From contig NZ_JABAEX010000009.1 of NCBI RefSeq assembly GCF_012843315.1, positions 1 through 64,000 of the forward strand: 64,000 nt of DNA, read 5' to 3'. Source of the DNA: Streptococcus sp. WB01_FAA12 (lineage in GTDB: Bacteria; Bacillota; Bacilli; Lactobacillales; Streptococcaceae). This document shows, piece after piece, positions 19,036 to 29,547 of this stretch. The number at the start of each line of letters is the position of its first letter. Position 1 is the stretch's first letter. Both the position numbers and the translations under genes were made by a program. Under the pieces are notes generated by a model. That model was not told where the DNA came from, did no database searches, and saw nothing but the letters and a program-made list of their open reading frames with translations.

Positions 19036-19316
19036 CTGTCATCCTTTATTCTTTATATTTAGCAAGTCTTGCGATCATTTTCTAGCAATGTTCATGCACC
19101 ATCATAACAGCAAGACAACTCAAGAAAACAGGCTCATCCCACTGATAATCAAGATAGGATTAACTGGCTTACCATGATATTTCACCTACGAAATACAGGA
19201 GCACCTCATGAGTGTAAATCTACTTGGAGCTTCTCTTCTATCCTTGAATATTTTCATGTGAGAACACCTGTTCTTCCATTTTTTCTATTTGAACATTATC
19301 AAATGCATAAACGGAT

Positions 19317-19430
19317 TTACTTAATCCTTAAAATTTTTATAAGTATATCAACTCTGTCACCATGATTGACATCTAAAAAACCATTCCCATACCAAATCTC
19401 TGAAGGGTAAGGAATTTTACGCTTTCTCAT
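19317..19430 (-). other. Possible 37-codon ORF or gene remnant in the secY2 leader
   Basis: An open frame of 37 codons starts MRKRKIPYPSEIWYGNG and ends LIKILRIK. Its frame stays open about 19 codons upstream without an ATG. No ribosome site is visible. The amino-acid mix looks protein-like rather than random, so it may be the tail of a decayed gene. The rest of 19036-19650 shows no clear feature besides the promoter at 19516. Confidence 0.3.
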
Positions 19431-19515
19431 CTGATCATGATTCTTCGAAAGTTGAATGGATTTTTTCCGATTTTTCTCATTAAAAAATCATTTATAAAAA
19501 TTACCAGTGCCTACT

Positions 19516-19544
19516 ATTGTAGCATATTTATCAATTATTTTCAA
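19516..19544 (-). promoter_or_regulatory. Promoter reading toward secY2
   Basis: The minus strand has TTGAAA (19539-19544), a 17-nt spacer and TACAAT (19516-19521), with TGC directly before the -10. This is the best promoter upstream of the aSec operon. It predicts an unusually long leader of about 470 nt before secY2. Confidence 0.7.
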
Positions 19545-19654
19545 ACACGACCTCTCTTTTTATAAGTGTGAAGAGCACTTTATGAATTTTGAACAAAATC
19601 CATTTGGAATAGGATTGACTATTCTAAACATTTATTTACTATTACAACTCAGAC

Positions 19655-19686
19655 GAAAAAGACCAGAGCGTCACTCTGGCCTTTTC
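19655..19686. terminator. Terminator after the bgaA stop
   Basis: GACCAGAG and CTCTGGCC pair around CGTCA, with T runs on either side, so it can act in both directions. On the minus strand it lies 27 nt past the bgaA stop and isolates bgaA from the aSec operon. Confidence 0.8.
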
Positions 19687-19712
19687 CTGTTCAGTTTAGC
19701 TTGTAACTAAAC

Positions 19713-22700
19713 TTAATCTTCTTTTTTGCGAGTAGTAGCTGCAAGGCCTGCACCTAAGCCCAAGATAGCCAATCCTGCTGCTAAAGCTGACACCTGAGAC
19801 TCACTTCCTGTATTTGGAAGGTGACCTTTTTCAGTTTGTGTCACTTTTTCTTCTTGAGATTGTGCTCCTATTTGAGCCAGTTGGTGCGCATCTGGATTGA
19901 CAGGAACTTGTGGGTTTAGTTCTTCTTGTGCTACAGCAGTTCCCACTTCCACGATACGATCTTGTGCTGCTAGCTTATCAAAGGTTTCTTTCGATGTACG
20001 CTTACCGTTTTCGACTTCTACTAGGTGGACACGAACACCTTTTCGGCCTTCTTGGATCACACGAGTTTGCCCTACTGGAAGTTTATCGTTCTTACGTTCT
20101 TGAACTTGGAAATCAACTTCCTCTTCTTCCACTAGGAGCTCTGGCTTGTGATGAACCAAATCTTTGACACCATCAAGCGGTTGAGCCGTACCACGTTTAG
20201 TTCCTACTTCCACGATACGATCTTGCGCAACTATCTTATCAAAGGTTTCTTTCGATGTACGCTTACCGTTTTCGACTTCTACTAGGTGGACACGAACACC
20301 TTTTTGGCCTTCTTGAAGAACACGACTTTCACCCACATAAAGTTTGTCAGTCTTACGTTCTTGAACTTTGAAATCAATTGCCTCTTCTTCAACCAGAAGT
20401 TCTGGTTTTTCATGAACCAAATCTTTGACACCATCAAGCGGTTGAGCCGTACCACGTTTAGTTCCAACGAGAAGAACCCGGTTAACAGGAGCCTGAAGCA
20501 CTTCACGGAGTTTCTCTTCACGAGTTCCGTCTGGACTAACAGATGTAAGAATGCGTTCCTTACCAACTTGTCCTTCTTGTTCTACACGACTTTCACCTAC
20601 ATATAGACTTGGATCTTCTTTTTCAACAGTTTGGAAGGCAAGTTCCTTTTCGACAACCTCAAGACTTGGATTCTCTTCTTGAATAGCAGGGGCTGTTTTC
20701 TCAGAAACCGGTTTTTCCTTGGTCAACTGGATACGGTATTCCTTGACTTGTTTTCCACTTTCTGAAACGAGACGAACAAGTACTGGAAGGCTATCATCGC
20801 CACTATCTACAACTGTTGAAGCTACTTGATTGCTTTCTTGAACGGTCACTTTTGGACGTTGACCTTTATAGGTAATTTGATAGTCTTGACGGTTCTCAGC
20901 GAAATCAGGAAGTTCTTTTCCATCTACAAGAATCTTCGATTGAGTGCTTTCTTGAGGGAATTCGCTTGGTGCAAGGAAGGTCATCTCAATCATCGCAACA
21001 CCGCTCTTGTCTGCTTTACGCTCCATACGCCATCTCATAGCTTTGGCTTTCACAGCTTTAAATGTTACGTTGATTTCATCACCAGCTTCAATATCTTTAT
21101 CCGCACGATAAGGAACAGCTTCCCAGTTATCTGGATTGTTGAATGGATGGCCTGATTCGTAGGCTTGGTAGTTTGAATAGTAGGTAGGCACTTCAAAGTC
21201 TGGACCAATATAGCGTTCCAAAACGAGTTTAGATGGCGCATCCGTTCCACTATCTGCAAAGAAGTGAAGTTTGGCTTGCGCAACAGTCCGTTCTACAATC
21301 TTACCATTTTCACGGAAAATAACTCCTGTTGATACTTCTGGATTAGAAGATGGTGTTGGAGACCAGTTTGTCCAACGACGATTTTCATTGTGGTCTCCAT
21401 CATTGATATAGTCTACACGGTCATGTGAACTTGGATCAATATCATTGGTTGCAGAAGCAAAGGCTTGGTTACTGTTTTCATCATAGTTAGGGTTGTTTGA
21501 GAGAGCCTCACCAAGTTTGTCTGTCACTCGTACAGTGAACTCCGCAACAAGGTCACTACCAAGGACACGGCCTCGAACAGTAAAATGACCTGCTTTTGTC
21601 AGATTTTCTGCTGGAACTTTTTCCCATTCCACTGCCAAGTCTTTTGTCTCATAGCCGTCTTTACCTGCGAAGTAAACAGGAACCTTCGTTGGCAATTCAA
21701 GTGGTTGCCCTACTTGTACCAAGCGAGCTTGTTTGACCGCAGCAACTGGTTTACGAGAAAGTAAGTCTTTATCCTTAGTGAAGCGCAGACGGTATTCTCC
21801 TAAGATGTCGCCATTTTCAGCTTTTGCAATGACACGAACTGGCTCACCTTCACGAACGCTTGGAACAACAGTAGCCAGACCATTGTTGCTAACACTTGCT
21901 GTTACTGCAGGAACTTTTCCATCTACAGACTCAAGGTAGTAGTCTGTCAAATCAGGGTTAAAGTTTGCTAAGTCTTTACCGTCAACTTGGATTCTTGTTT
22001 GTCCTTGTTTAGCTGCTGCGACTTGTTTCGCAAAGATTTGTACCTCTGTGATAGAAGTTCCACGCTTGTTATCTGCTTTCACCATGCGAATGCGAACAGC
22101 ATAGGTTTCAACTTTATCAAAGCTAAAGTGATTCATTTCTCCAGCCTTGAGTTGAGTAGGGGCTTTTAGATTGGTAACTGGTTTCCAGTTAGCTGGATCG
22201 TTAAAGACATGTTCTTCATTGCCTACAAAGCTAGGGTTTTTAGGAGCTGTCGGAACGGTCTTACCGACATAATATTCAATCACATAAGACTTCGGTACAC
22301 CAACTCCGTGGTCTTCGTGGAATCCGACACTTAGATTATCAACTGAACGTTTGCTCAAGATACCTGAATCTCCGAATAGGACACCGACTGAAGCTTCTGG
22401 ATTAGTACGATTCCAGTTTGTCCAACGGTTGGCTGGTCGGTCATTAAAGGAAATCAGTTTATCGTTGACATTTGAAACAGGATCGCTTGGATTGGAGTCT
22501 GAAGCAAAGGCCAGTGGCAATTCTGAACCGGTCCATTGGTCAGAAATATTTGCTCCCTTCTCAGTTTGAGCAGATACGCGAACATGAAGTTTAGTTGTTA
22601 ATTGCGTACCTTCTAAGCGACCATTAACTGTAAAGACACCTTCCTTGGCGTATTGCTCTGGACGAATCGTATCCCAAGTAACTTTAGCTGATGAAACGTG

Positions 22701-25700
22701 ACCATTTGAATCGTAGGTGCGAACACTTTCTGGTAATTGTGGCGCTTCTGCAATTGGGGTCGTCACACTGACTTCTTCAACTGAAACGATGCCTTCTACA
22801 GAGACTTTTGCACGCGCTTCAAGATCAAGACCTTCAACTTTACCTAGAACTTCAAAGGTTTGATAGTGGTCGAGTTTTTCTTTTGGAATGGCTTGCCATG
22901 TGACTTTGTGGGCTTTAGGGAAACCTTTGTCATACTCAACCGTTACTGTTGATGGAAGAGTAGGTTCTTGATGCAAGTCTGTTACTACATTTACTGGCCG
23001 GATAGCTTGGGCTACTTTTTTCTCAGTATTGGCCTGAATCGTGAGATCGATTTGACCTGTAGCCCCCTCATATTCTGCTTTGAGAGTGACTGTTCCTGGC
23101 TTATGTAACTCAAGCATTCCTTTACGAACTGCGACTTCCCCTTCACCACTTGTAGAGAAGTTCACCTTATCTGCTGGTAGAACTGCTTGTGTTCCATCTT
23201 GATAGTGAGCACGAACCGACAATTTGACTGTTTGGTCTTCTTTGAGAGCATCAGCTTTCTCCACTTGTAGGCTCAAATGATCAATTTTTGGCGCTTCTTC
23301 GAGGAACTGAATAGCATACATTTGAAGAGGGCCACCATCATTTGGTTGAACAAAGATGCTTGCACGCATGCCGTTTGCTGCGCTTGCTTGGACTACAGTA
23401 ACATCCGCATTTTCTGCACTTGCTATGACTTTTGGCAACTCAGCTCCATAAGCAAGTGTGCGGTATTGCACTGGTTTTTGAGTAGTAAGACCTGTGACAG
23501 CTTCTCCACCAACCGTTACAGTTGGTACTACAGGAGCCGCAGGATTACCTTCTTCTACCACAAGGGTAGCGTGAATAGTCTCACCACCCAGTTGACCAGT
23601 CATTTGAATACGTGATCCTGCAACTGACAGTTTGGCTTTATCTGCTTCCGCAATCTCCCACTTATCAACTTCGTATTCTTGTACGCTTCCATCCGTAACA
23701 GCAATAGAAACGTATTTGTCAACAGCGCTCAAGTCTGTTCCTGGAGCAACACGCTTAACAGTTGGAAGCTCATTTGCGATTGCTAGAATTTCGACACGGG
23801 CCTCAACTTCGCGTCCGTCTGCCATACCTTTAACAGTCACAACTCCTGCTTGGCTCACATCAACTGAAGACCAAGTTACTGGACGTTTTTCACGACTGCC
23901 ATCACTGTAGATAAAACCGACTGTCTTCGGCATTTTTGGCTCTTTCTCAATAACAGTACGTACTTTTGGTACTTCTGTCCCGAGAACAGTCTTTTCTTGG
24001 TCTTCTTTTTTACCAGTAAAGACAGTTACTTGACCAGATTTCAAGAGATCTGAATGAGCTGTTAGTGTGAATTTACCTGCTTGTTCAGTTGATTTAACAA
24101 TGGCAACCCCTTTACCGTTAAAGGCTCTACGGATCCAAGAACCATCTGGTTGCGCCTTGTAGCGTTCACGGCTGGCTTGTTCCCCATTGTCGACACCGAC
24201 CAGTTGACCCTGTCCATGCAATTGGAAACGAACCAAATTATTGGCAGTTGGTACCACATTTCCTTCACTATCTACGATTTCGTAGTAGATGTAGGTCAAG
24301 TCTTTTCCATCTGCTGCGATTGCGTGTTCTTCCTTGACGAGACGAACTCCTGCTGGTTGGCCTGCAGTAGTGATCTTATCACGTGCAATTTCGTTTCCAG
24401 CTTCATCGCGAGCTACAGCTTCTAAAGTACCTGGTTGGTACGCAACCTTCCATTCAAGATAGAGTTCCTTAGCATTGGCACCTTCTTGGTAAGTGCGGCC
24501 ATCACTGGTTTGTTTCTTGTTGAACTTCTTAACTCCAAGAGATTGACCATTTAAGAACAATTCTACGCTTGCAGCGTTTGAGTAAGCTCGAACTGGGATT
24601 TTTCCGTCTGAATCTTCAACTTTCGATGCCAATTCTCTATTTTCCCAGTTCCAGTGAGGAAGAAGGTGCACCATCGGTTTCTTCTTGGCAGAAACCCATT
24701 GGCTTTGGTAGAGATAAAAGTCATTTTTTGGAATACCGGCTGTATCTACGATACCAAAATAAGAGCTCTTAACGGGAGTTTGGTTTTGGTTGTGCCATGG
24801 TGTAGGTTCACCGATATAGTCCGTACCTGTCCAGATAAACTGTCCAGCATAGCCAGCGTTGTCACGGTCAAAGGTCCATGAAGCGGTTGCCGTTTTACCC
24901 CAGTTAACTCGGTCATTACCATAGTCAGACTGTTCGTAATGACGCTCAGGTCCGTTACTATGTTTCAATTCATGTTCAGGACGATAGTAACTTCCACGTG
25001 TACGGGTAGCTGAAGATGTTTCCGAACCATAAATCAACCAGTTTGGATGTTTCGCACGAAGTTTCTTGTAGTTGTCTTCTGAATAGTTGAAACCAACTGC
25101 ATCGAGTTCTTCGGCAATCTTCTCATGACCACCGCTACCATCACCAAAGCGGAACTTATCTGCTCCCATAGTAACATAACGTGTAGTATCAACATCTTTA
25201 ATCACTTTTACTAAGCGTTTAACCGTTGCAAGAGAGTGAGCCTTTCCATCTGCTTCACCAATTTCATTCCCGATAGACCACATGAAGACAGCTGGGTTGT
25301 TTTTATCTCTTTCGACCATGGTACGAAGATCATAGTCAGACCATTTTTCACCTTTTCTAGCTTCTGGGTGAGTGGCATCTTTTTCAAAGAAACGTCCGTA
25401 GTCATAAGGTTTCTTACCACCATACCAAGTATCAAAGGCCTCTTCCTGAACCAGCAAACCAAGTTCTGCTGCGATTTGCAAGGTCTGTGGACTTGCAGGG
25501 TTATGAGTTGTACGGATGGCGTTAACGCCCATCTCCTTCATTTGTTTGAGACGACGGTATTCTGCCTTATAGTTTTCTTCTGCTCCAAGCGCTCCGTGGT
25601 CATGGTGCAAGGAAACACCATGGAATTTAATGCGTTCACCATTCAAAGAGAAGCCTTCATTTGGAGTCCAATGATAGTAACGGTAACCAAACAGATCCTT

Positions 25701-26954
25701 CTTAGCATCAACCAATTGACCGTCACGGTAAACACGCGTAATCAATTCGTACAAGGCAGGTTTATCATTTAAAACTGTCCAGAGTTTTGGTTGTTCAACT
25801 TCTAAAATAGCATCAAGACTTGTTGATTCATGTGCTTTCAAGGTACGGCTCGCTGTACGAACCAAGCCTGTTACAGCCTGACCACCACGTTCAACGATTT
25901 GATACTCTACCACCAGTTCATGGTCTTTATCGTCTGTATTGACAATTTTGCTGGCTACATGAGTTTCAACCTTGCTGTGTTGCTGTTGTTCAAGTTTTGG
26001 TGTTAAGATAGTTGTCCCATTTTTCTCAACATGAACCTTATCTGTCACTTGCAAGGTCACATCACGGTAGATACCACTACCTGAGTACCAACGGCTACTT
26101 GGTTGTTTGTTAACCGCATGGACAGCAATCACATTCTCACGACCATCTTTGTGAAGATATTTGGTGATATCGTATGAGAACTGGTTATAACCATTTGGAT
26201 AATGCCCCACTAACTGACCATTGACATAGACTTGAGAGTCCATATAGACACCATCAAAAGTGACACGAACATTTTTCTTGAGATCTTTTTCATCAAGTTT
26301 AAAGGTCTTGCGATACCAAGCTTCACCACCATTGAGCTGTCCACCCTCGTTTTGGGCAGGTGACTGATGGTCAAAATCGTTAAAGATACTCCAGTCGTGT
26401 GGGAGATCCAATTTTTGCCATGTTGATACGTCGGCATCTGATTTCACAGCTTCTTTAGGATTCACATTGAGTTTAAAGTGCCAATTTTGATTAAAATTCA
26501 CTTTTCTATCTTCAATCATTTGATTCACTTCTTCATTTGTCGCAGCTTTCAACTCTTCCTTGACAGGCTTTTCTTGACTTGAAGCTTGAGATTCTACCTT
26601 TGGAGCTGTTTCTTCAGGTTTTAGTGACGCTTTCTCCTCTTTTGGAGCTACAGGTTCATCTTCTTTCTTCTCTGGTTTGCTTGCTTCAATTGGAGCAGCT
26701 TGACTTTGGTCGACACTTGCAGCATCCTTGCGCTCTGCTACAGCTTGATTTTCTTTTTCCTCCACTGCCGGACTTTCCTCTTTTGCTTGTTCCACAGTGT
26801 GAGTAATTGGAGTTTCATCCGCGAAAACTGGTGATTCTCCAATGACACTTCCTCCAAATAGAACCGCACAGGTTCCAATCATGACAGAGCAAGCTCCTAC
26901 GGCAAACTTACGAATGCTGTAGACTCTTTTACGATTCCAATGGCCTTTTTCCAT
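19713..26954 (-). CDS. bgaA: Surface-anchored beta-galactosidase BgaA
   Basis: BgaA removes terminal beta-1,4 galactose from host glycans at the cell wall and also acts as an adhesin. The ATG at 26954 follows AAAGGAGG and opens a YSIRK signal peptide (YSIRKFAVG at 12-20), giving 2413 aa. The GH2 sugar-binding and Ig-like parts run to about 440. The TIM barrel has acid/base E564 (IGNEIGE) and nucleophile E645 (YGSETSS), the same numbers as in pneumococcal BgaA. Big_4-type Ig domains follow, then two CBM71-like modules (around NRWTNWNR and RRWTNWSP), three G5-like repeats near the end and LPNTG with a hydrophobic tail. It is longer than the 2233-aa pneumococcal form. Confidence 0.96.
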   Translation of the reverse strand: MEKGHWNRKRVYSIRKFAVGACSVMIGTCAVLFGGSVIGESPVFADETPITHTVEQAKEESPAVEEKENQAVAERKDAASVDQSQAAPIEASKPEKKEDEPVAPKEEKASLKPEETAPKVESQASSQEKPVKEELKAATNEEVNQMIEDRKVNFNQNWHFKLNVNPKEAVKSDADVSTWQKLDLPHDWSIFNDFDHQSPAQNEGGQLNGGEAWYRKTFKLDEKDLKKNVRVTFDGVYMDSQVYVNGQLVGHYPNGYNQFSYDITKYLHKDGRENVIAVHAVNKQPSSRWYSGSGIYRDVTLQVTDKVHVEKNGTTILTPKLEQQQHSKVETHVASKIVNTDDKDHELVVEYQIVERGGQAVTGLVRTASRTLKAHESTSLDAILEVEQPKLWTVLNDKPALYELITRVYRDGQLVDAKKDLFGYRYYHWTPNEGFSLNGERIKFHGVSLHHDHGALGAEENYKAEYRRLKQMKEMGVNAIRTTHNPASPQTLQIAAELGLLVQEEAFDTWYGGKKPYDYGRFFEKDATHPEARKGEKWSDYDLRTMVERDKNNPAVFMWSIGNEIGEADGKAHSLATVKRLVKVIKDVDTTRYVTMGADKFRFGDGSGGHEKIAEELDAVGFNYSEDNYKKLRAKHPNWLIYGSETSSATRTRGSYYRPEHELKHSNGPERHYEQSDYGNDRVNWGKTATASWTFDRDNAGYAGQFIWTGTDYIGEPTPWHNQNQTPVKSSYFGIVDTAGIPKNDFYLYQSQWVSAKKKPMVHLLPHWNWENRELASKVEDSDGKIPVRAYSNAASVELFLNGQSLGVKKFNKKQTSDGRTYQEGANAKELYLEWKVAYQPGTLEAVARDEAGNEIARDKITTAGQPAGVRLVKEEHAIAADGKDLTYIYYEIVDSEGNVVPTANNLVRFQLHGQGQLVGVDNGEQASRERYKAQPDGSWIRRAFNGKGVAIVKSTEQAGKFTLTAHSDLLKSGQVTVFTGKKEDQEKTVLGTEVPKVRTVIEKEPKMPKTVGFIYSDGSREKRPVTWSSVDVSQAGVVTVKGMADGREVEARVEILAIANELPTVKRVAPGTDLSAVDKYVSIAVTDGSVQEYEVDKWEIAEADKAKLSVAGSRIQMTGQLGGETIHATLVVEEGNPAAPVVPTVTVGGEAVTGLTTQKPVQYRTLAYGAELPKVIASAENADVTVVQASAANGMRASIFVQPNDGGPLQMYAIQFLEEAPKIDHLSLQVEKADALKEDQTVKLSVRAHYQDGTQAVLPADKVNFSTSGEGEVAVRKGMLELHKPGTVTLKAEYEGATGQIDLTIQANTEKKVAQAIRPVNVVTDLHQEPTLPSTVTVEYDKGFPKAHKVTWQAIPKEKLDHYQTFEVLGKVEGLDLEARAKVSVEGIVSVEEVSVTTPIAEAPQLPESVRTYDSNGHVSSAKVTWDTIRPEQYAKEGVFTVNGRLEGTQLTTKLHVRVSAQTEKGANISDQWTGSELPLAFASDSNPSDPVSNVNDKLISFNDRPANRWTNWNRTNPEASVGVLFGDSGILSKRSVDNLSVGFHEDHGVGVPKSYVIEYYVGKTVPTAPKNPSFVGNEEHVFNDPANWKPVTNLKAPTQLKAGEMNHFSFDKVETYAVRIRMVKADNKRGTSITEVQIFAKQVAAAKQGQTRIQVDGKDLANFNPDLTDYYLESVDGKVPAVTASVSNNGLATVVPSVREGEPVRVIAKAENGDILGEYRLRFTKDKDLLSRKPVAAVKQARLVQVGQPLELPTKVPVYFAGKDGYETKDLAVEWEKVPAENLTKAGHFTVRGRVLGSDLVAEFTVRVTDKLGEALSNNPNYDENSNQAFASATNDIDPSSHDRVDYINDGDHNENRRWTNWSPTPSSNPEVSTGVIFRENGKIVERTVAQAKLHFFADSGTDAPSKLVLERYIGPDFEVPTYYSNYQAYESGHPFNNPDNWEAVPYRADKDIEAGDEINVTFKAVKAKAMRWRMERKADKSGVAMIEMTFLAPSEFPQESTQSKILVDGKELPDFAENRQDYQITYKGQRPKVTVQESNQVASTVVDSGDDSLPVLVRLVSESGKQVKEYRIQLTKEKPVSEKTAPAIQEENPSLEVVEKELAFQTVEKEDPSLYVGESRVEQEGQVGKERILTSVSPDGTREEKLREVLQAPVNRVLLVGTKRGTAQPLDGVKDLVHEKPELLVEEEAIDFKVQERKTDKLYVGESRVLQEGQKGVRVHLVEVENGKRTSKETFDKIVAQDRIVEVGTKRGTAQPLDGVKDLVHHKPELLVEEEEVDFQVQERKNDKLPVGQTRVIQEGRKGVRVHLVEVENGKRTSKETFDKLAAQDRIVEVGTAVAQEELNPQVPVNPDAHQLAQIGAQSQEEKVTQTEKGHLPNTGSESQVSALAAGLAILGLGAGLAATTRKKED

Positions 26955-26967
26955 AAAATCCTCCTTT

Positions 26968-27002
26968 AGTAACCGCTTCCATTTTTCTTGTAAGCGTATT
27001 AC
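26968..27002 (-). promoter_or_regulatory. Two cre-like sites before bgaA
   Basis: TGGAAGCGGTTACT on the minus strand (26968-26981) matches the CcpA cre consensus except at two positions. A second half-site TGTAAGCG lies at 26989 on the plus strand. Both are between the promoter and the start, a place fit for catabolite repression. Confidence 0.35.
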
Positions 27003-27024
27003 TTTTTCATAGCCTTTTACTCTT

Positions 27025-27053
27025 ATTTTATAAAATAATATAGGGAATTTCAA
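27025..27053 (-). promoter_or_regulatory. bgaA promoter
   Basis: TTGAAA (27048-27053), a 17-nt spacer and TAAAAT (27025-27030) lie about 70 nt before the bgaA ATG. The remaining 27054-27203 is AT-rich, with a direct repeat of AACTCCTTTT near 27180-27203 and no other clear feature. Confidence 0.6.
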
Positions 27054-27203
27054 TACCATAAACACAAAAAATCATATTTTTGATTGTTTTTTCTAAAATT
27101 TGTAGAAGATTCAAAAAAGTGAATGTAAATTTAGAACAAAAACAAACAATTTTTTGACACTCAGTTAAATATTATAAAAAACTCCTTTTGTAAGGAACTC
27201 CTT

Positions 27204-27959
27204 TTACTTATAATTAAAGATTCCCCCTGCCAACTTATCAGCTAACTTGGGGAAGAGGGTATAAAACTTATGGGCTAGGTTCAACAAAATTGGGAGATTG
27301 AGTTCTCGTTTGTTTTTTCCTATGATCTTGACGATTTTTTTAGCAACCGCATATGGTTCTAAGAGAAAGCGGTCAACCGACTTGAGGTAGCTCCCATCTG
27401 GGTCTGCCTGGTCCAAAAATCCTGTTCGGATTGGTCCTGGATTAACTGTCGTCACATAGACACCATAGGGCATGAGTTCGAGGCGCAGAGCGTTTGAAAA
27501 TCCAATAGCCGCAAACTTGGTCGCTGAGTAGAGACTGGACTTGTTAGTCGCTATCAAACCTGCCATACTGACGATATTGATAATATGACCCTTTCGGCTT
27601 TTCTTCATTCGAAACGCAAGGCGACGAGACAAGTTCATTAGGGCAAAGGTATTGACCTCAAACATCTGGTGAATGTCTTTGTCAGAAATCTGGTCAAAAT
27701 CTTCAAAAATTCCATAGCCAGCATTGTTAATCAAGACATCAATCTTGCCATAACGGAGATAGAGGTCAGTTACCAGAGTTTCTAGGGCTGAGTCATCAGT
27801 AATATCGATTTCAATCAATTCTACACGGGGATGATTTCCATATAGCTCCAACAGTTTTTCCTTGTTTCTACCTAGTAAGATGAGTTGGTCATCTGGCAAG
27901 AGTTTGACCATTTCTTGGGCTAGACCACCACTGGCACCTGTAATGAGAATCGTAGACAT
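27204..27959 (-). CDS. Short-chain dehydrogenase/reductase
   Basis: A classical SDR of 251 aa. The NAD(P)-binding TGASGGLA is at 7-14, NNAGYG at 78-83, and the catalytic S131, Y144 and K148 (YSATK) are all present. The substrate is unknown. It follows rnz by 20 nt on the same strand and is the last gene of the miaA-hflX block, an order also found in pneumococci. Confidence 0.85.
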   Translation of the reverse strand: MSTILITGASGGLAQEMVKLLPDDQLILLGRNKEKLLELYGNHPRVELIEIDITDDSALETLVTDLYLRYGKIDVLINNAGYGIFEDFDQISDKDIHQMFEVNTFALMNLSRRLAFRMKKSRKGHIINIVSMAGLIATNKSSLYSATKFAAIGFSNALRLELMPYGVYVTTVNPGPIRTGFLDQADPDGSYLKSVDRFLLEPYAVAKKIVKIIGKNKRELNLPILLNLAHKFYTLFPKLADKLAGGIFNYK

Positions 27960-27979
27960 ACTTATCCTTTCTCAATCTT

Positions 27980-28909
27980 CTATATTTCCACTTCTTCCAA
28001 GTCTTTGACTACATGGACATTTTCAAAAACAGTAGCCGCATCTTTCTTGAGCTGGCTGATATCTTTTGAGAGGAAGCGGGCGCTGATATGATTGAGCAAA
28101 AGGCGTTTGGCTCCTGCTTCTGCCGCTACTTGCGCAGCCTGCATGTTAGTAGAGTGACCGTGATTGCGGGCAATTTTCTCATCGCCCTTTCCATAAGTTG
28201 ACTCATGGACAAGAACATCAGCATTGACGCCTAGACGCACACTGGCATTGGTTTTTCGGGTGTCTCCAAGAATAGTAACTACCTTGCCAGGTCTCGGTGC
28301 TGAGATATAGTCTGCCGCCTTGATTTCAGTTCCGTCTTCGAGAACAACATCCTGACCGTTTTTGATTTTTCCAAAAAGAGGTCCAAATGGGACACCTGCA
28401 GCCTTGAGTTTTTCAGCATCCAAGGTACCTTCTAGGTCCTTTTGCATAACGCGATAGCCGACACAGAAAATAGTGTGGTCCATCTCCTCTGCATACACAG
28501 TGAATTTATCGGTCTCAAGGATTTTCCCAAGGGAATCTTGGTCAAATTCATGAAAATGAATACGGTAAGGCAGGCGAGAACCTGACACACGAAGGCTGGT
28601 TAAGACAAATGACTTGATCCCTTGCGGCCCATAAATGTCCAAATCTGTCTGCTCTTCATTAGCCTGAAAAGCACGGCTGGAGAGAAAACCTGGTAAACCA
28701 AAAATGTGGTCTCCATGCAGGTGGGTGATAAAGATTTTGCTGACCTTACGTGGTCGAATCGTGGTTTCCAGAATGCGATTTTGCGTTCCTTCTCCACAGT
28801 CAAAGAGCCAAACTTCGTTAATCTCGTCCAAGAGTTTCAGGGCGAGACTTGAAACATTGCGGGATTTGGAGGGCTGACCAGCCCCTGTTCCTAAAAATTG
28901 AATATCCAT
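27980..28909 (-). CDS. rnz: Ribonuclease Z
   Basis: RNase Z trims tRNA 3' ends. The 309-aa metallo-beta-lactamase-fold protein carries THLHGDH at 62-68 as the zinc site, [14 protein letters not shown] at the start, and later HNHGHSTN-like and LLNHISAR segments for the remaining ligands and the exosite region. It starts 14 nt past the preceding gene and belongs to the miaA operon. Confidence 0.95.
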   Translation of the reverse strand: MDIQFLGTGAGQPSKSRNVSSLALKLLDEINEVWLFDCGEGTQNRILETTIRPRKVSKIFITHLHGDHIFGLPGFLSSRAFQANEEQTDLDIYGPQGIKSFVLTSLRVSGSRLPYRIHFHEFDQDSLGKILETDKFTVYAEEMDHTIFCVGYRVMQKDLEGTLDAEKLKAAGVPFGPLFGKIKNGQDVVLEDGTEIKAADYISAPRPGKVVTILGDTRKTNASVRLGVNADVLVHESTYGKGDEKIARNHGHSTNMQAAQVAAEAGAKRLLLNHISARFLSKDISQLKKDAATVFENVHVVKDLEEVEI

Positions 28910-28923
28910 TCGATACTTTCTAA

Positions 28924-29547
28924 TTAATCAATATATAACATAGCTGTGCGATTTTCCGATCGGAAATAGCGCTTACCAGAAAAAACAACAGCTTCTTGCA
29001 GTAAATCCTCTTGGCTGTAGCCTTTAAGACGTTTGCGACCATCTGCTAAGTTTTCCAGGTCTGTCAGAGGAGTCAAACTCTCCACAGAGACGACTTCTTC
29101 CTCTCCAATCGCCTTCATGTAAATCTTTCCAGACTCCTCATAGACTAGCTGATGGGGGAAAATCTGAGCAATTTCAAAGAGAAAGTCAGCTGTGATTGCT
29201 TCCTCAGTTTCTGAGAAAATCCGTCCAAGACCTTCTTCCTCATAGCAAAAACCAAAGGATTTACCAGATAGGTTAAGGCGAATAAAAGGCTTGTTTTCTA
29301 TGGTGAAACTAGGTTCAGCATTGTAGAGGCGCAGTTCATGACTGAGTTTTGCAAAATAATCCGTAGCAGCTTCAGGACTCTTTTTCTGGTAGAGTTCAGC
29401 AAAGTAGGCATTGACTACACTCGGCGGAGGTGTGATGAGAGCCAACTGCTCTTGTTCTGTTTTACCAGCTAGAAGTTGATCCAGATAGACCTTGTCCAGA
29501 CTTGTATAACCTCCATACTTTAGAGCCAAAGTTTTAATATCAGTCAT
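28924..29547 (-). CDS. Conserved hypothetical protein
   Basis: I do not recognise a functional family. The 207-aa product ([19 protein letters not shown]) has no signal peptide or membrane helix and looks like a soluble alpha/beta protein. Its start overlaps the hflX end by 8 nt, and the gene sits between hflX and rnz, a conserved position in mitis-group genomes. A link to RNA or ribosome metabolism is suggested only by context. Confidence 0.7.
   Translation of the reverse strand: MTDIKTLALKYGGYTSLDKVYLDQLLAGKTEQEQLALITPPPSVVNAYFAELYQKKSPEAATDYFAKLSHELRLYNAEPSFTIENKPFIRLNLSGKSFGFCYEEEGLGRIFSETEEAITADFLFEIAQIFPHQLVYEESGKIYMKAIGEEEVVSVESLTPLTDLENLADGRKRLKGYSQEDLLQEAVVFSGKRYFRSENRTAMLYID

Noticed and set aside
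19321..19380. TTGATA/TATAAA-like strings closer to secY2
   Set aside because: Spacing does not fit a sigma-A promoter; the set at 19516-19544 is far better.
26955..27065. N-terminal extension of BgaA by 37 codons
   Set aside because: It covers the promoter and cre-like region and would bury the YSIRK signal peptide; the ATG at 26954 has AAAGGAGG.
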